NCBI GenBank assembly: GCA_905221605.1
Contig: CAJNDS010002104.1
Span: forward strand, 132,501 to 180,000
From: Symbiodinium natans
Taxonomy: Eukaryota > Sar > Dinophyceae > Suessiales > Symbiodiniaceae
DNA length: 47,500 nucleotides
Direction: 5' to 3'
The notes under the pieces are model-generated. The model was not told where the DNA came from. It saw nothing but the letters and a program-made list of their open reading frames with translations, and ran no database searches. Of this stretch, positions 21,901 through 30,054 are shown piece after piece. Position 1 is the first letter of the stretch, and every line of letters begins with the position of its first letter. The translations under genes and the position numbers were made by a program.

Positions 21901-22114
21901 CGGTTCCATCGTCCTCAAAGACGACCGGCTCGCGGGATTCCGCGCCATCTGCATCCGCAGGAACAAGAATGCAGTCTTCTGCGTGCGCCTCCTTCGGGCC
22001 GCGCCGGGCGGAAGAAGTACCCCCCGACTCCATCGACACGGGCTCCAAGGTGAGCCTGTGGCCCTTGACTTCCAACACGCGCCAGGGGCCGGTCAGACCC
22101 GGTTTCCAAGGCAC
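18959..22114 (-). CDS. pol: Pol part B: integrase tail, unknown domains, RT N-terminal half with YVDD
   Basis: The frame is continuous with the Tpt1-like gene that follows. Residues 8-25 (GPWRVLEVKGHRLTLEPV) finish the integrase. Residues 103-165 look like a small beta-barrel. Residues 262-470 are conserved-looking; DVLEVAWGDAVVSDAARRHG faintly recalls the start of a C5-methyltransferase fold, but I cannot confirm it. Residues 588-800 are the fingers and palm of a Ty3-type RT: RRLVVDYRRVNAR, motif A YTFVDAVSGFNQI (D727), PVGLTFGPINGPDDF, and motif C YVDD at 795-798 (19721-19732). All three catalytic Asp are present. Thumb and RNase H do not follow. Instead the frame enters a low-complexity Arg/Cys/Pro-rich stretch (residues 865-1050) that carries three hairpin copies. 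Confidence 0.85.
19025..19182 (-). repeat. Cluster of three bulged hairpins between RT N-half and Tpt1-like gene
   Basis: Copies at 19025-19044 (loop GTGTCCT), 19088-19107 (loop GTGCCCT) and 19163-19182 (loop GCGACCA) are spaced 63 and 75 bp apart. The last has a T-A pair replacing C-G at the second position, a compensatory change. They sit 67-224 bp before the Tpt1-like ATG. Confidence 0.85.
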
Positions 22115-22434
22115 ACGCCCGCCCCCTCTGAACGGGCCCTCGGAGCGTTCCAGACCACTCGGTCTCCTGGCTTAAGGTCCACAGTGCGCCTATGGCGATT
22201 TGCAAGTTTCGCCCGCGCTTCTGAAGACCGCGTCCAGTGCTCTCGGACCGCAGCAGCTAGTTCCGAGAACTGCTTAAACTGGCTCCGAGCCCAATCAGAG
22301 ATGGGTTCAAACTGCAAGGCGTCTCGCAGGACGTCCTTTTCAAGTGGTAGAGCGAGCGACCAGCTCCGCTCTAGGTCCCTCGGGGGAAACCCGTGGGGTC
22401 CCGGAGTGTTATCTATGACGTACTCCGCCACCAC
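22093..22434 (-). CDS. int: Integrase C-terminal region
   Basis: The protein begins VAEYVIDNTPGPHGFPPRDLERSW (split here for length: residues 2-14 then 15-25) and contains KLANRHRR and LKPGDRVVW. The phrase 'NTP..HGF.P.D' followed by 'AN..R....KPGDRVV' is the normal run-out of Ty3 integrases after the core. It then changes frame again near 22.11 kb, where GPWRVLEVKGHRLTL in the next ORF completes the small beta-barrel. Confidence 0.7.
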   Translation of the reverse strand: MVAEYVIDNTPGPHGFPPRDLERSWSLALPLEKDVLRDALQFEPISDWARSQFKQFSELAAAVREHWTRSSEARAKLANRHRRTVDLKPGDRVVWNAPRARSEGAGVCLGNRV

Positions 22435-22954
22435 GAGCCAATCCGACCAAGCTTCGGAAAGGGAGGCGCCGACTTGCCTGACGACCGCCCAACACCTTTT
22501 GAACTTCTTGGTGGACCCGCTCGTTTGCGCCTAACTCACAAGGCCTCAAGGGCGCGCTGAACCGCCACTCGGTCCCAAGCATAGCGCTGAGTTCTGCCAT
22601 GAGCGCATTCTTGAACTCTGGCCCTCTATCCGACCTGATGAGGCTCGGGATCGTCCTGCTGCGAAGCACACAGCGCACGAAGGCCCTCCTGACTTCAGCA
22701 TGAGTCAGAGACCTCATCGGCTCGAGGAGGACAGCATGACTGAGGCAATCGAAGTACGTAAGCGAGTACCTATGCCCCTCCCTGTCCTCTCGGTTCGGAC
22801 CTTCACAGTCCACGCTGACTTCCTGCCAGCATGTCTCGGCGCCACATTTGACCGCACGAGCTTCAACCTTCGTCGGTCGAGAGCGGCCTTTAATGTAATG
22901 CAAGCGAGACATTTGGCGACCCAGGTCCGCACATCTTTCTCTAAGTCGGGCCAC
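22409..22954 (-). CDS. int: Integrase catalytic core (DDE)
   Basis: The core has D49 (SVDCEGP), D109 (RSDRGPEFKN) and E145 (GANERVHQEV). Spacing from the second Asp to the Glu is exactly 35 residues, the D-D-35-E signature of retroviral-type integrases. The enzyme joins the element's DNA ends to target DNA. The N-terminal zinc domain is in the previous frame and the C-terminal part in the next, so two frame changes flank the core. All three catalytic residues are intact. Confidence 0.88.
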   Translation of the reverse strand: MARLRERCADLGRQMSRLHYIKGRSRPTKVEARAVKCGAETCWQEVSVDCEGPNREDREGHRYSLTYFDCLSHAVLLEPMRSLTHAEVRRAFVRCVLRSRTIPSLIRSDRGPEFKNALMAELSAMLGTEWRFSAPLRPCELGANERVHQEVQKVLGGRQASRRLPFRSLVGLARGGGVRHR

Positions 22955-23301
22955 CAGACTGCCCTCTCTAGCAGCTTGACGGTAACCTCAGCAGACCTAT
23001 GGGCCCCAAGGACTCCACAGTGGACTGAATTGTAGCAAGGGCGGCGCCAGGTCACCCCATTCGCGCCCGCAGCCCCGTTGGGAACCACTGGGACAACGAC
23101 GGTTTGACCCGTCCTGAGGGTCACCTCGCGCTCAAGCAACCCGTCTCCGGATATCTCCATTGGCGGCTCTGGCTTGCGAATCGAGCCCGCCAATGAGGGA
23201 TCGCGCCGCTGACCCTCGTACCACGCCGTACGAAGGGATCCCGTGACTCGGAACTTCCGAAATGTTCGCCGCGTCCCTTGCCTCGACCGCAAGCTGCTCA
23301 C
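22714..23301 (-). CDS. int: Integrase N-terminal zinc-binding domain
   Basis: Residues 94-134 show H94-x6-H101...C131-x2-C134 with GVLGAHRSAE and WWPDLEKDV between them. This is the H2C2 fold typical of Ty3-type integrases, where the pattern is H...GHxG...YYWPxMxxDV...CxxC. It should help the integrase multimerise and bind LTR ends. The frame changes just after C134, near 22.9 kb, and the catalytic core continues in another frame, so this copy would not make an intact integrase without frameshifting or correction. Confidence 0.8.
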   Translation of the reverse strand: MSSLRSRQGTRRTFRKFRVTGSLRTAWYEGQRRDPSLAGSIRKPEPPMEISGDGLLEREVTLRTGQTVVVPVVPNGAAGANGVTWRRPCYNSVHCGVLGAHRSAEVTVKLLERAVWWPDLEKDVRTWVAKCLACITLKAALDRRRLKLVRSNVAPRHAGRKSAWTVKVRTERTGRGIGTRLRTSIASVMLSSSSR

Positions 23302-23968
23302 GACGATTTTCGTCCTCCTCCGCGATCAGGCTCAAAGACGGAACACCGCCCTTAAACTCGACCTTGACCTTGGTTGAGGAATGGTCCCAAATGCACAGGA
23401 TGGGGCTATGGCTAACGAGCTCTAGAACCACTGCAGGGCCCTTGTGCTCTTCACCCATAAACGCCAAAACTCTCCCCTTCAGCTTGCACTCATTGGCATT
23501 CTTCCCGCGACTGATAGCGCCCGCGGTCCAATGCCCTTCTACGCCCTCGTTGGACGAAGAGAATTGAGCAAGGACCCTTGACGCCTGCAGGGTAGACCTG
23601 CGGGGATCCGAAGCTGCTTCTCCGGTTGCCCGCCAGCCAATGACCTGAGTAACCCTACCCACAAGGGCTATCAGCTTGCCGAAGGAGGGGTCTAAGGCAA
23701 CCTCTTTACCATTAGACCTCCAGAGCACTTCGCACTGCTCATTCACGACATGTCTGTGGCCGTGCCAGTTCACCACTGAAGGACTGACTGAATACGGAAT
23801 ACCGGCGTGTCCTGTACGCTGGACGCGCGACGCAACCGAGAACGCGGGGAGGGCCGTAGGAGCCTGCCGCGAGGACGTGCCTGGCGAGTATGGCCGAGCG
23901 ATTCCGTCCGTCGGTGCGTTTAGCACGGGGGCGCTTCCGAAGAGGCCCCACGTCGAGGGGGCCGCCAT
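23132..23968 (-). CDS. Linker ORF between RNase H region and integrase
   Basis: This frame seems to continue pol part A after a frame change near 23.8 kb. The overlapping sequence ARPAYRTRRYSV in one frame and PYSVSPSVVNWHGH in this one suggest the junction. The most protein-like stretch is residues 63-135 (VVNWHGHRHVV, VLWRSNGKEVALDPSFGKLIALVGRVTQVIGW). I do not recognise a domain. The frame becomes unconvincing near its end, where the integrase frame begins at about 23.25 kb. Confidence 0.45.
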   Translation of the reverse strand: MAAPSTWGLFGSAPVLNAPTDGIARPYSPGTSSRQAPTALPAFSVASRVQRTGHAGIPYSVSPSVVNWHGHRHVVNEQCEVLWRSNGKEVALDPSFGKLIALVGRVTQVIGWRATGEAASDPRRSTLQASRVLAQFSSSNEGVEGHWTAGAISRGKNANECKLKGRVLAFMGEEHKGPAVVLELVSHSPILCIWDHSSTKVKVEFKGGVPSLSLIAEEDENRREQLAVEARDAANISEVPSHGIPSYGVVRGSAARSLIGGLDSQARAANGDIRRRVA

Positions 23969-26900
23969 GCACTACGATGTCGCCCTGACACCCATTCAGG
24001 GGCGAGCAGTTGTGCCCCGCCACCACAGCACCATCTTCTCTAACCACCCATGTGGTCCAGTAAGGCTTCACATCGCCCCACTTGGAAAGATCCTTGTGCT
24101 GGGAGCCGAGGCTGAGCTTCATGGAATGGCTCTTCTTCCATATCTTCCCACTCAGCATGCCATATGCAGTGGGAACTGGAGCATCTTTGGGCGTAGTCCT
24201 AAACCCTACCGCCCATTGCTGGATGGTTGAGGACCTAACCCTAACCAAACCTCCTGTCCTATCCAAAGTTGCAAGGACGGAGTTGACCTCTAGGCCCACC
24301 TCATGGGCCTCAAGGTCGCCCTCAAGCGGAGGTTCGAGCTCCTCCCGCTCGGCTATCTCTACCGAGGTATCGACTGCCTCTTTCTCGATGCAGGCGGGGC
24401 AGCGAGAAAACAGGTAGGTCCGCTTGCCGCAGATGCACAGACCCTCATGGTCCCAGAGGGGTCGTGACGGTTCGTCCAGCATCCCTCTAATGCTGGCATC
24501 ATCAATGGAACGAACCGCGTCCAGCCTCAAGGACCGCAGAACCTCCGCCCCCAATGCCTGCTTCCCTACGATCCCAAAACCTCGCAGGGGAGACTCCGGA
24601 AAATCCTTCTTGAGTTCCGGACAAGCCTCGGCCACTTCCAAGTGGCCTTGCTGCGTGCGCCAAAGGCGTGGCCGCACCGCCCAGATAGCCTTGATGCCTG
24701 CCCAAGCTTCTCCTACAGCCCTGGCTTCCTTGCGCTGCAGGTTCCTTGCTTGGAGCGTGAGCTCAACAACCAAAGGCCACCTAAGGACGGCTGTGACAAG
24801 CCCGCCTTGCCCTAGTCCTACGAGGAACTGCGGACGAAACCCCGAAGCTTCCCTAAGAACCTTGGCACACGAGGTAAGCAAGTCGACCCTGATCCGCTTG
24901 ATCTTCTTGGTCCCTGCGAGCCTGCCGGCCCCGCAATCAAAATGCGAGGCAAGCCCGTCGGTATCCTCAAACGGACCCCAACAACCCCTGACAGCCACAG
25001 AAACTCCAGGGAGGCTCGCTTGAAAGACGCGCCTGATTTCAGTCAGCTCTGCGTCCTGCTCTTTCCAACGCGCGTAGTCAAAGACAACCATGACGCGCAC
25101 CGGAAGGGCTGCGACGACGCACATCGGCACAGCCGCGGCCTGGACACGGCCCGCAGGCTCTGGGACGGCGTCGTTGCCGACCGCCCAGGGCACGGGTCCG
25201 TCACCCTCAGTACCCTCTCCGAGGTACTGGTCCAGGTCGAAACCTCGGAGTTGGCCCGAAAGGCCCTCGAGATCTTTCGTCCTCGCCGCAAGGAGCGCAT
25301 CCCGATCTTTGGGATTGCGGCTAAAACTGTCACCCAGCGTCGCTGAGCGACCGCTAAGGCTCCTTATTTCGGACCCATCCATAAGGATTTCCGCAACCCA
25401 CCGGACGAGTTTCGGATCCATTCCGATGTCCGACGTTTGCGCTCGGGTAAGGTTGGCATGATCTGTCCAACACAGAGTCCGAATAGAGCCAAACATGCGG
25501 CGTGTCGCCCGCTTTACCTCGAGCTGGGCAAACGCCTCCTGTATCAAGGGCGGCCAGTTCTGCTGCGCGGGGGTCAAGCTCTTTGAGTGCGTCATAAGCA
25601 CTTTGAGCTGACTCAAGTCACGCGTCATCTGCACGACGCTGCCCCCTACCGCGATGCCCGACGCATCCGCGATCTGCTCAAGGGGACACGACCCATCCGC
25701 AGCAGAGGCCTCATCGAAGGTAGCCAAATTGATGCGGTTCTGCATCATGCGCTTAATCGCTTTAAAGGCTTTGCAACCCTCGGTGGCGGCTGAGCCCAGC
25801 CCGCCTTCAGGAAAGACGGCGCCTGGCTTCTGCCACTGCCCTAAAATCTTGGCTGCGTGCCCATACTCAACAGGCAGGTAGCCGCGCAACCAATTTGCGC
25901 AACCCAAAAATTGCTGAATGTGAAGCTTCTCCCAGAGCGGGGGAAAGTCAATCACCGCCTGACAACGCTCTTCGTCAGGCGAACTCCCGTCCCGCCCAAT
26001 GTTGTGTCCTAGGAGCTTACCTTTGGAGACACAAACTTCGGCCTTACTGATCCCAAACGAGAACCCAAACAAGATTGACTTATCTAGGAAACCCTCTAAG
26101 GAAACGAGGTGGTCGAGGAGGTGCGGGCACGCCTTAGGGTGCCGGGCGCGCATATCTGCCGCGAGCTGCTCATAATAATAGTCCGTTGGAGGCTCCTCGA
26201 TCATCTTATCGATGTCCCAGCTCTCCACGATATGATAGCTCGGGCAGCGCGCCGTGTCGACCGCGTCTGCTGGGCGCACAGCATCACTTGCGCCTCTTTC
26301 AGCCGTGGCCGATCCCTCACGCCAGCCAGCCCAGCGTGGCCCCTTGCGCGTCCTAAAGACCGCGAGGCGTTCGGTGACGGGAACCTCATCGCTGCACGCA
26401 ACGCTTTCCGCCACACGCAAATCCCTCGTGTCCCAAAGACGCCACGCCTCACCTGCGCGCTGAAGCAAGCACGTTTCGTAAGGCGCCTTCTCGACCGCCA
26501 CGGTCCCAAGGTCCTTCTGCGCAGGGCGCCTACCCCACACAGACGCGTAACCACCTGGCGCCTCCCACCAGCTGTCGACGCTTGGAAGGTGGTCCAAGCA
26601 AGTAAGCACTCCAGGCTCCTCAACAGGGCGCCCAACCGGGCCGCTCCCGCCCCACACCGAAGCGAGAACAGTCACCGCAGCAAGGACCGATAGCACACCG
26701 ATCCTGGCGCCGGTACGCAGCCGCCCAAAGGACCGCGCACACGAGGAACAACCTTGGAAGCTTCTTGCCGCGGCCCTGGACGCGGACCCGCAAGCAAAGC
26801 ACGGGTCATGGTCAACCGAAGCAACGGCGACCCCACAATCCGCACATGCCTGCGGAGACGGCTCTGACTCGAACACCGTCTCAATCGCGCCACAACCACA

Positions 26901-27260
26901 AGCCGCAGTGCTGACGAGGCCGGAACGCACTTCCGCAACAACCTCGCCTGGCTGGAGAGAGTGATCACACTCTTGGGCTGCAAGCAAAACAAACCCTTTA
27001 CCCTCTCCTGTGGGCCAGAGACCTGGCACAGCCTCAACCCCACACTCAACCGGAAGCACAACCTCGGACAGGGATCCCTCTGCGGAGACTCCTGACTCCC
27101 GCACGACTGGCACCAGCACCCCAGCACGAAAATCTCGGTGTTGGGGCGACAGTCGTCCGCCGTTTTGCCTTCCAGCAGCGTGACGCGCAAGACTGCTGCC
27201 CCTTTCAGAGGAACCGGGGCTCCCGAAGCGATGCCATGCACATATTCGGGGTGGACCCAC
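23739..27260 (-). CDS. pol: Pol part A: zinc ribbon, membrane segment, RT C-terminal half, RNase H, hydrolase-like domain
   Basis: The frame opens without an ATG, so it is probably entered from gag by a frame change. Residues 139-157 form a CxxC-x11-CxxC zinc ribbon, and 187-203 are hydrophobic and could span a membrane. Residues 375-465 match the part of Ty3-type RT that follows YVDD: HLLDHL, FLDKS, GKLLGHNI and FLGCANWLRGYL, like the family pattern EYLGHIIS...FLGLANYYRRFI. RNase H follows at 520-650 with candidate catalytic D532 (DASG), E575/E581, D600 (TDHANLT) and D644 (GDSFSRNP). Residues 722-900 contain GLGQGGLV, like an alpha/beta-hydrolase nucleophile elbow with Ser replaced by Gly. 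A C-x-C...C-x2-C knuckle sits at 942-957. The palm with YVDD is not upstream; it lies about 5.5 kb downstream in another ORF. Confidence 0.85.
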   Translation of the reverse strand: MGPPRICAWHRFGSPGSSERGSSLARHAAGRQNGGRLSPQHRDFRAGVLVPVVRESGVSAEGSLSEVVLPVECGVEAVPGLWPTGEGKGFVLLAAQECDHSLQPGEVVAEVRSGLVSTAACGCGAIETVFESEPSPQACADCGVAVASVDHDPCFACGSASRAAARSFQGCSSCARSFGRLRTGARIGVLSVLAAVTVLASVWGGSGPVGRPVEEPGVLTCLDHLPSVDSWWEAPGGYASVWGRRPAQKDLGTVAVEKAPYETCLLQRAGEAWRLWDTRDLRVAESVACSDEVPVTERLAVFRTRKGPRWAGWREGSATAERGASDAVRPADAVDTARCPSYHIVESWDIDKMIEEPPTDYYYEQLAADMRARHPKACPHLLDHLVSLEGFLDKSILFGFSFGISKAEVCVSKGKLLGHNIGRDGSSPDEERCQAVIDFPPLWEKLHIQQFLGCANWLRGYLPVEYGHAAKILGQWQKPGAVFPEGGLGSAATEGCKAFKAIKRMMQNRINLATFDEASAADGSCPLEQIADASGIAVGGSVVQMTRDLSQLKVLMTHSKSLTPAQQNWPPLIQEAFAQLEVKRATRRMFGSIRTLCWTDHANLTRAQTSDIGMDPKLVRWVAEILMDGSEIRSLSGRSATLGDSFSRNPKDRDALLAARTKDLEGLSGQLRGFDLDQYLGEGTEGDGPVPWAVGNDAVPEPAGRVQAAAVPMCVVAALPVRVMVVFDYARWKEQDAELTEIRRVFQASLPGVSVAVRGCWGPFEDTDGLASHFDCGAGRLAGTKKIKRIRVDLLTSCAKVLREASGFRPQFLVGLGQGGLVTAVLRWPLVVELTLQARNLQRKEARAVGEAWAGIKAIWAVRPRLWRTQQGHLEVAEACPELKKDFPESPLRGFGIVGKQALGAEVLRSLRLDAVRSIDDASIRGMLDEPSRPLWDHEGLCICGKRTYLFSRCPACIEKEAVDTSVEIAEREELEPPLEGDLEAHEVGLEVNSVLATLDRTGGLVRVRSSTIQQWAVGFRTTPKDAPVPTAYGMLSGKIWKKSHSMKLSLGSQHKDLSKWGDVKPYWTTWVVREDGAVVAGHNCSPLNGCQGDIVVHGGPLDVGPLRKRPRAKRTDGRNRSAILARHVLAAGSYGPPRVLGCVARPAYRTRRYSVFSQSFSGELARPQTCRE
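25135..25154 (-). repeat. Bulged hairpin copy 4 (after RNase H)
   Basis: The minus strand reads GCGGGCC-GTGTCCA-GGCCGC. It lies in the linker between RNase H and the hydrolase-like domain. A weaker look-alike with loop GTGCCCT follows at about 25182-25201. Confidence 0.8.
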
Positions 27261-29947
27261 TTCTCAAGTCTCACGACCGGAAAGCCAGGATCCTCAGTGC
27301 CGATCCCAAGCTCTGCAGCCCGGTTCATCATGCCTACCACGAGTTCCTCAGTCACGTGGTTTGCGCCGGCGCAACCGTCAAGCATGCACTCGACCTTGCG
27401 GTCGAGGACCTGGACCACCGTTCTGTACTGGTAGCCTCCTGGCTCGTTGTCCGCCAGGTTCCACCAGTCCTTCGGCAGATCGTCCAAGGTGGCGAACTTG
27501 TCCCGCCCGCCCTTGCTTAACGGAAGCGCGTGCTGCTGCACCGCGGCGTGTCCTGCGGCTCCTAAGACGCCTGCCTGGACGCCTGAGCTGCCTATCTGGA
27601 CACTGAACGCGGCGAAGGGGTTAGACATGGAAGCACCGGAGGGCGGGGCCCAGTTGGCAGGCAAGGCCGGCGTCCCTCCTGAGGTCGTCAGGTTGTGGAC
27701 CATGTCGCAGCTGGCTCCTTTCTTGCACGACCCATTCTTGGAGAAAAAGGGGCAAACAGTGCCTGGTGGCTTTGCCGCGCCTTTGGCCGCAGCCTTAGGC
27801 TTTGCGTTGGCTTTTGCTTTGCCACCTCCCTTCCCTTTGCCTTTACCTTTCGCAGTGGCAAAGGTTTGGTCACCCTTCTTGGCCGCGAGAGCTTTTCTGC
27901 GAAGCTCCTTGTCGTGGCTGTACGGGCAGGCATCCCCTTTCGGGCAATTCCCATGATCGCGAAAGTGGAAGCAGATCTTCTTGTCCGCTCCCTTGCCAGC
28001 TCCCTTTGACGTAGCAGCATACGTCTGGTCCGCGCCAGCTTTGGCCGCGGCAGCTGCTCCTTTCGCAGCAGCCTTCGCAGCGGCCTTGAGACTCTTAATC
28101 TCCTTCTGAGCCTCAGCCAGCGCGACCGCCGGGTCCGCGCTCTGCGAACCGGTGGCAGTGTACACAGAGTGGGAAACAGCCCTGTGCGCTGCTTCTCTCT
28201 GCTCGTACTCCAGAACGACTTTGTGGCTCTCTTCCCAAGTCTGCGGTCCTCGCAACCCGCCATCCTTGGGGTCGCCAGGCCACAACCTTTTGTCGTTCCG
28301 GATCTCCTTTTGGAGATAAGGGGGCATCTTGCGGAGGTATGAGAGATACAACTCCCGAGGGGTCTTCCCGAGACCTACTGCCTCAAGGTCCGCGATCGAG
28401 GCCTCAAACAAAGGCTCGAATTGGTGGCCTGTGAGCTTACCCTTAGCGAGAGAGGCGTGCTCACCATCCACGCGGACTTCTCTTTCCTCCCGCGATTCCC
28501 CGAACATCAAGTGTTTGTTCTTGATGCGGTCATACACCGCCTGTGGATCTGAGAGAACCTCTCCCGATTTCCACGCTGCGCGGTACGCGTTCGTGTACGT
28601 CTTCATGCGCGAGCCGCGGCAGCGCCCGCGTAGCGCTAACAGCTTTTCGCGCGCACTCATACCGCGACAGTTGTTGGCCAGCGCGCAGACGTCCTCGAAC
28701 TCCTCGTAGAACAGGACAACGTCTCGCGCGTCCGACTTGTCGTCGGTCAGCGTCGGCCACGTGAGGTCAGTTTTGACCGTAGTTATGGAGCTTTGCCCGC
28801 CCCTCTGCGCTAACGCTTCTTTCAGCGCCTCAGTTTGGGCGGCGAGTGCGGCGGCGAGATCGCCCGCCGGGTGTTGGGACCCGGTCTGCGAACCTCCGCC
28901 GTCTGAACCTCGCTTCAGGGCTTCTATCTCCATCTCTAGCGCAGCAAGCTTCGCGCGCAAAGGGGAATCGCCGTCCGTCGCGCCCAGGACACGGGCCGCG
29001 GAAGGACCACCTGCAACCTCAGCAGTGTGCAAACCTCCACGGTCCAATCCTACCCCCAACCCACTTGCAGTCGCAGGCTGTGGGAGCCCTGGGGAACGCG
29101 GCCCCACGGCTTCAACTGGCACATCGGACGGGGAGCTCCAAACCTTCTCTTGGCTCGAGCTTTCTTTTCCCCCTAACGCGAGGATAAGCTCCCCGATGCA
29201 TTGGATTTCGCGCTGAATCTCCTCTGCGTCTTCGGGGTCCTCGCCACCGCGCAAAGCCGCGACCGAGAACCTGGTCCGCAGCCGACGGACCATCTTCGTA
29301 GGATGCCAGTCCCCGCCTATCTTGGAGAACTCATCCGCAAGGAGGGTGGCTTTGGTGCTTAAGGCGTCAAGGTCACGGGAGCTCACCGTGACTCCATGCG
29401 CTTTCAGCGCGAGGACAATCCGCGAAACGCGCGTCAAGTAGTCCGCGACCGGTTCTTGGTCTGGACGGAAAATCGCGCGCAGCTCCGCCTGCAAGCCCTC
29501 TGCGGTGCCTGGCACTGAACCTGCTGTCGACGGCGGACCGGACGGTCCCGCCGGGCGGGACCCTGGTGCCGTAGCAGGGACATAGGCAGCACCGGTAGGG
29601 ACCATGGCCAGCTCCCTAGCCGCGGCGCTGACGTCCACCCGCGGCGGACTGTCGCCTCCAGCGCCCGAGGCCTCAGGGACTAGCTCGGAGTCCTCTTCTT
29701 CTTCCTCTTCATCCTCGTCCTCCTCTTCGGCGTCATGGAGGAACTTCATGACTTTCCGCCAGAGAGCCGCCTCTTGCTCTGGCGTAGTGCTGACCCCATC
29801 CCGCTTGGACAATGGACGGCTGCCAGTCTCCCTACGCCACTTAAGCCAAGCGACGTAGCTCATCCGCTCGGGATAGGGAACGTCTCCACCCTCGATAGCT
29901 TCGAGGAGGGTGACGCCCTCAGCCTGACCTGCAACCTCTGCGGACAT
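26672..29947 (-). CDS. gag: Gag-like polyprotein with two CCCH zinc fingers and a protease-like motif
   Basis: The ORF starts at an ATG at 29947 and runs 1091 residues. Residues 72-88 are an acidic run. Residues about 410-560 are helical and charged and look like a retrotransposon gag core. Two perfect C-x8-C-x5-C-x3-H fingers follow (C659-C668-C674-H678 and C732-C741-C747-H751), separated by a Lys/Gly/Ala-rich basic stretch that should bind RNA. Most retroelements use CCHC knuckles here, so CCCH fingers are unusual. At 857 the motif LDGCAGANHV, followed by a flap-like GIASGAPVPLKGA segment, sits where the aspartic protease belongs, but the usual D-S/T-G is D-G-C. Beyond residue about 930 (near 27150) this frame turns into unlikely protein, and the minus-strand frame of the next ORF appears to take over. 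The likely role is particle assembly and RNA packaging. Confidence 0.8.
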   Translation of the reverse strand: MSAEVAGQAEGVTLLEAIEGGDVPYPERMSYVAWLKWRRETGSRPLSKRDGVSTTPEQEAALWRKVMKFLHDAEEEDEDEEEEEEDSELVPEASGAGGDSPPRVDVSAAARELAMVPTGAAYVPATAPGSRPAGPSGPPSTAGSVPGTAEGLQAELRAIFRPDQEPVADYLTRVSRIVLALKAHGVTVSSRDLDALSTKATLLADEFSKIGGDWHPTKMVRRLRTRFSVAALRGGEDPEDAEEIQREIQCIGELILALGGKESSSQEKVWSSPSDVPVEAVGPRSPGLPQPATASGLGVGLDRGGLHTAEVAGGPSAARVLGATDGDSPLRAKLAALEMEIEALKRGSDGGGSQTGSQHPAGDLAAALAAQTEALKEALAQRGGQSSITTVKTDLTWPTLTDDKSDARDVVLFYEEFEDVCALANNCRGMSAREKLLALRGRCRGSRMKTYTNAYRAAWKSGEVLSDPQAVYDRIKNKHLMFGESREEREVRVDGEHASLAKGKLTGHQFEPLFEASIADLEAVGLGKTPRELYLSYLRKMPPYLQKEIRNDKRLWPGDPKDGGLRGPQTWEESHKVVLEYEQREAAHRAVSHSVYTATGSQSADPAVALAEAQKEIKSLKAAAKAAAKGAAAAAKAGADQTYAATSKGAGKGADKKICFHFRDHGNCPKGDACPYSHDKELRRKALAAKKGDQTFATAKGKGKGKGGGKAKANAKPKAAAKGAAKPPGTVCPFFSKNGSCKKGASCDMVHNLTTSGGTPALPANWAPPSGASMSNPFAAFSVQIGSSGVQAGVLGAAGHAAVQQHALPLSKGGRDKFATLDDLPKDWWNLADNEPGGYQYRTVVQVLDRKVECMLDGCAGANHVTEELVVGMMNRAAELGIGTEDPGFPVVRLEKWVHPEYVHGIASGAPVPLKGAAVLRVTLLEGKTADDCRPNTEIFVLGCWCQSCGSQESPQRDPCPRLCFRLSVGLRLCQVSGPQERVKGLFCLQPKSVITLSSQARLLRKCVPASSALRLVVVARLRRCSSQSRLRRHVRIVGSPLLRLTMTRALLAGPRPGPRQEASKVVPRVRGPLGGCVPAPGSVCYRSLLR
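26770..26791 (-). repeat. Bulged hairpin copy 3 (between protease region and RT C-half)
   Basis: The minus strand reads GCGGGTCC-GCGTCCA-GGGCCGC. It has one G-T wobble and the same bulged G, and lies between the zinc ribbon and the membrane segment. Confidence 0.75.
28980..28999 (-). repeat. Bulged hairpin copy 2 (gag linker)
   Basis: The minus strand reads GCGGCCC-GTGTCCT-GGGCGC. The third pair is C-G, again with one bulged G. It falls in a low-complexity linker of gag, before the gag core. Confidence 0.8.
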
Positions 29948-29961
29948 TGCCGCAACACAAG

Positions 29962-30045
29962 GCGAAAAGCCGCGCCTTGGTTAGCAGGCCGCAGGCGTGG
30001 CACGCGAAGCGCCGCGCCTTGGTTAACAGGCCGCAAGCGTGGCAC
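29962..30045 (-). repeat. 42-bp tandem duplication in the gag leader
   Basis: Two adjacent 42-bp copies (29962-30003 and 30004-30045) differ at about five positions and contain CGCGCCTTGGTT and AGGCCGCA. They lie between the first hairpin (30055-30074) and the gag ATG. Each has GCGG...CGC arms loosely like the element's hairpin family, so they may be diverged members. Confidence 0.7.
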
Positions 30046-30054
30046 ACAGTCCAC

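Noticed and set aside
25182-25201. Eleventh hairpin copy
   Set aside because: The loop GTGCCCT matches, but the stem needs a bulged A and a G-G mismatch, so it is at best a degenerate member.
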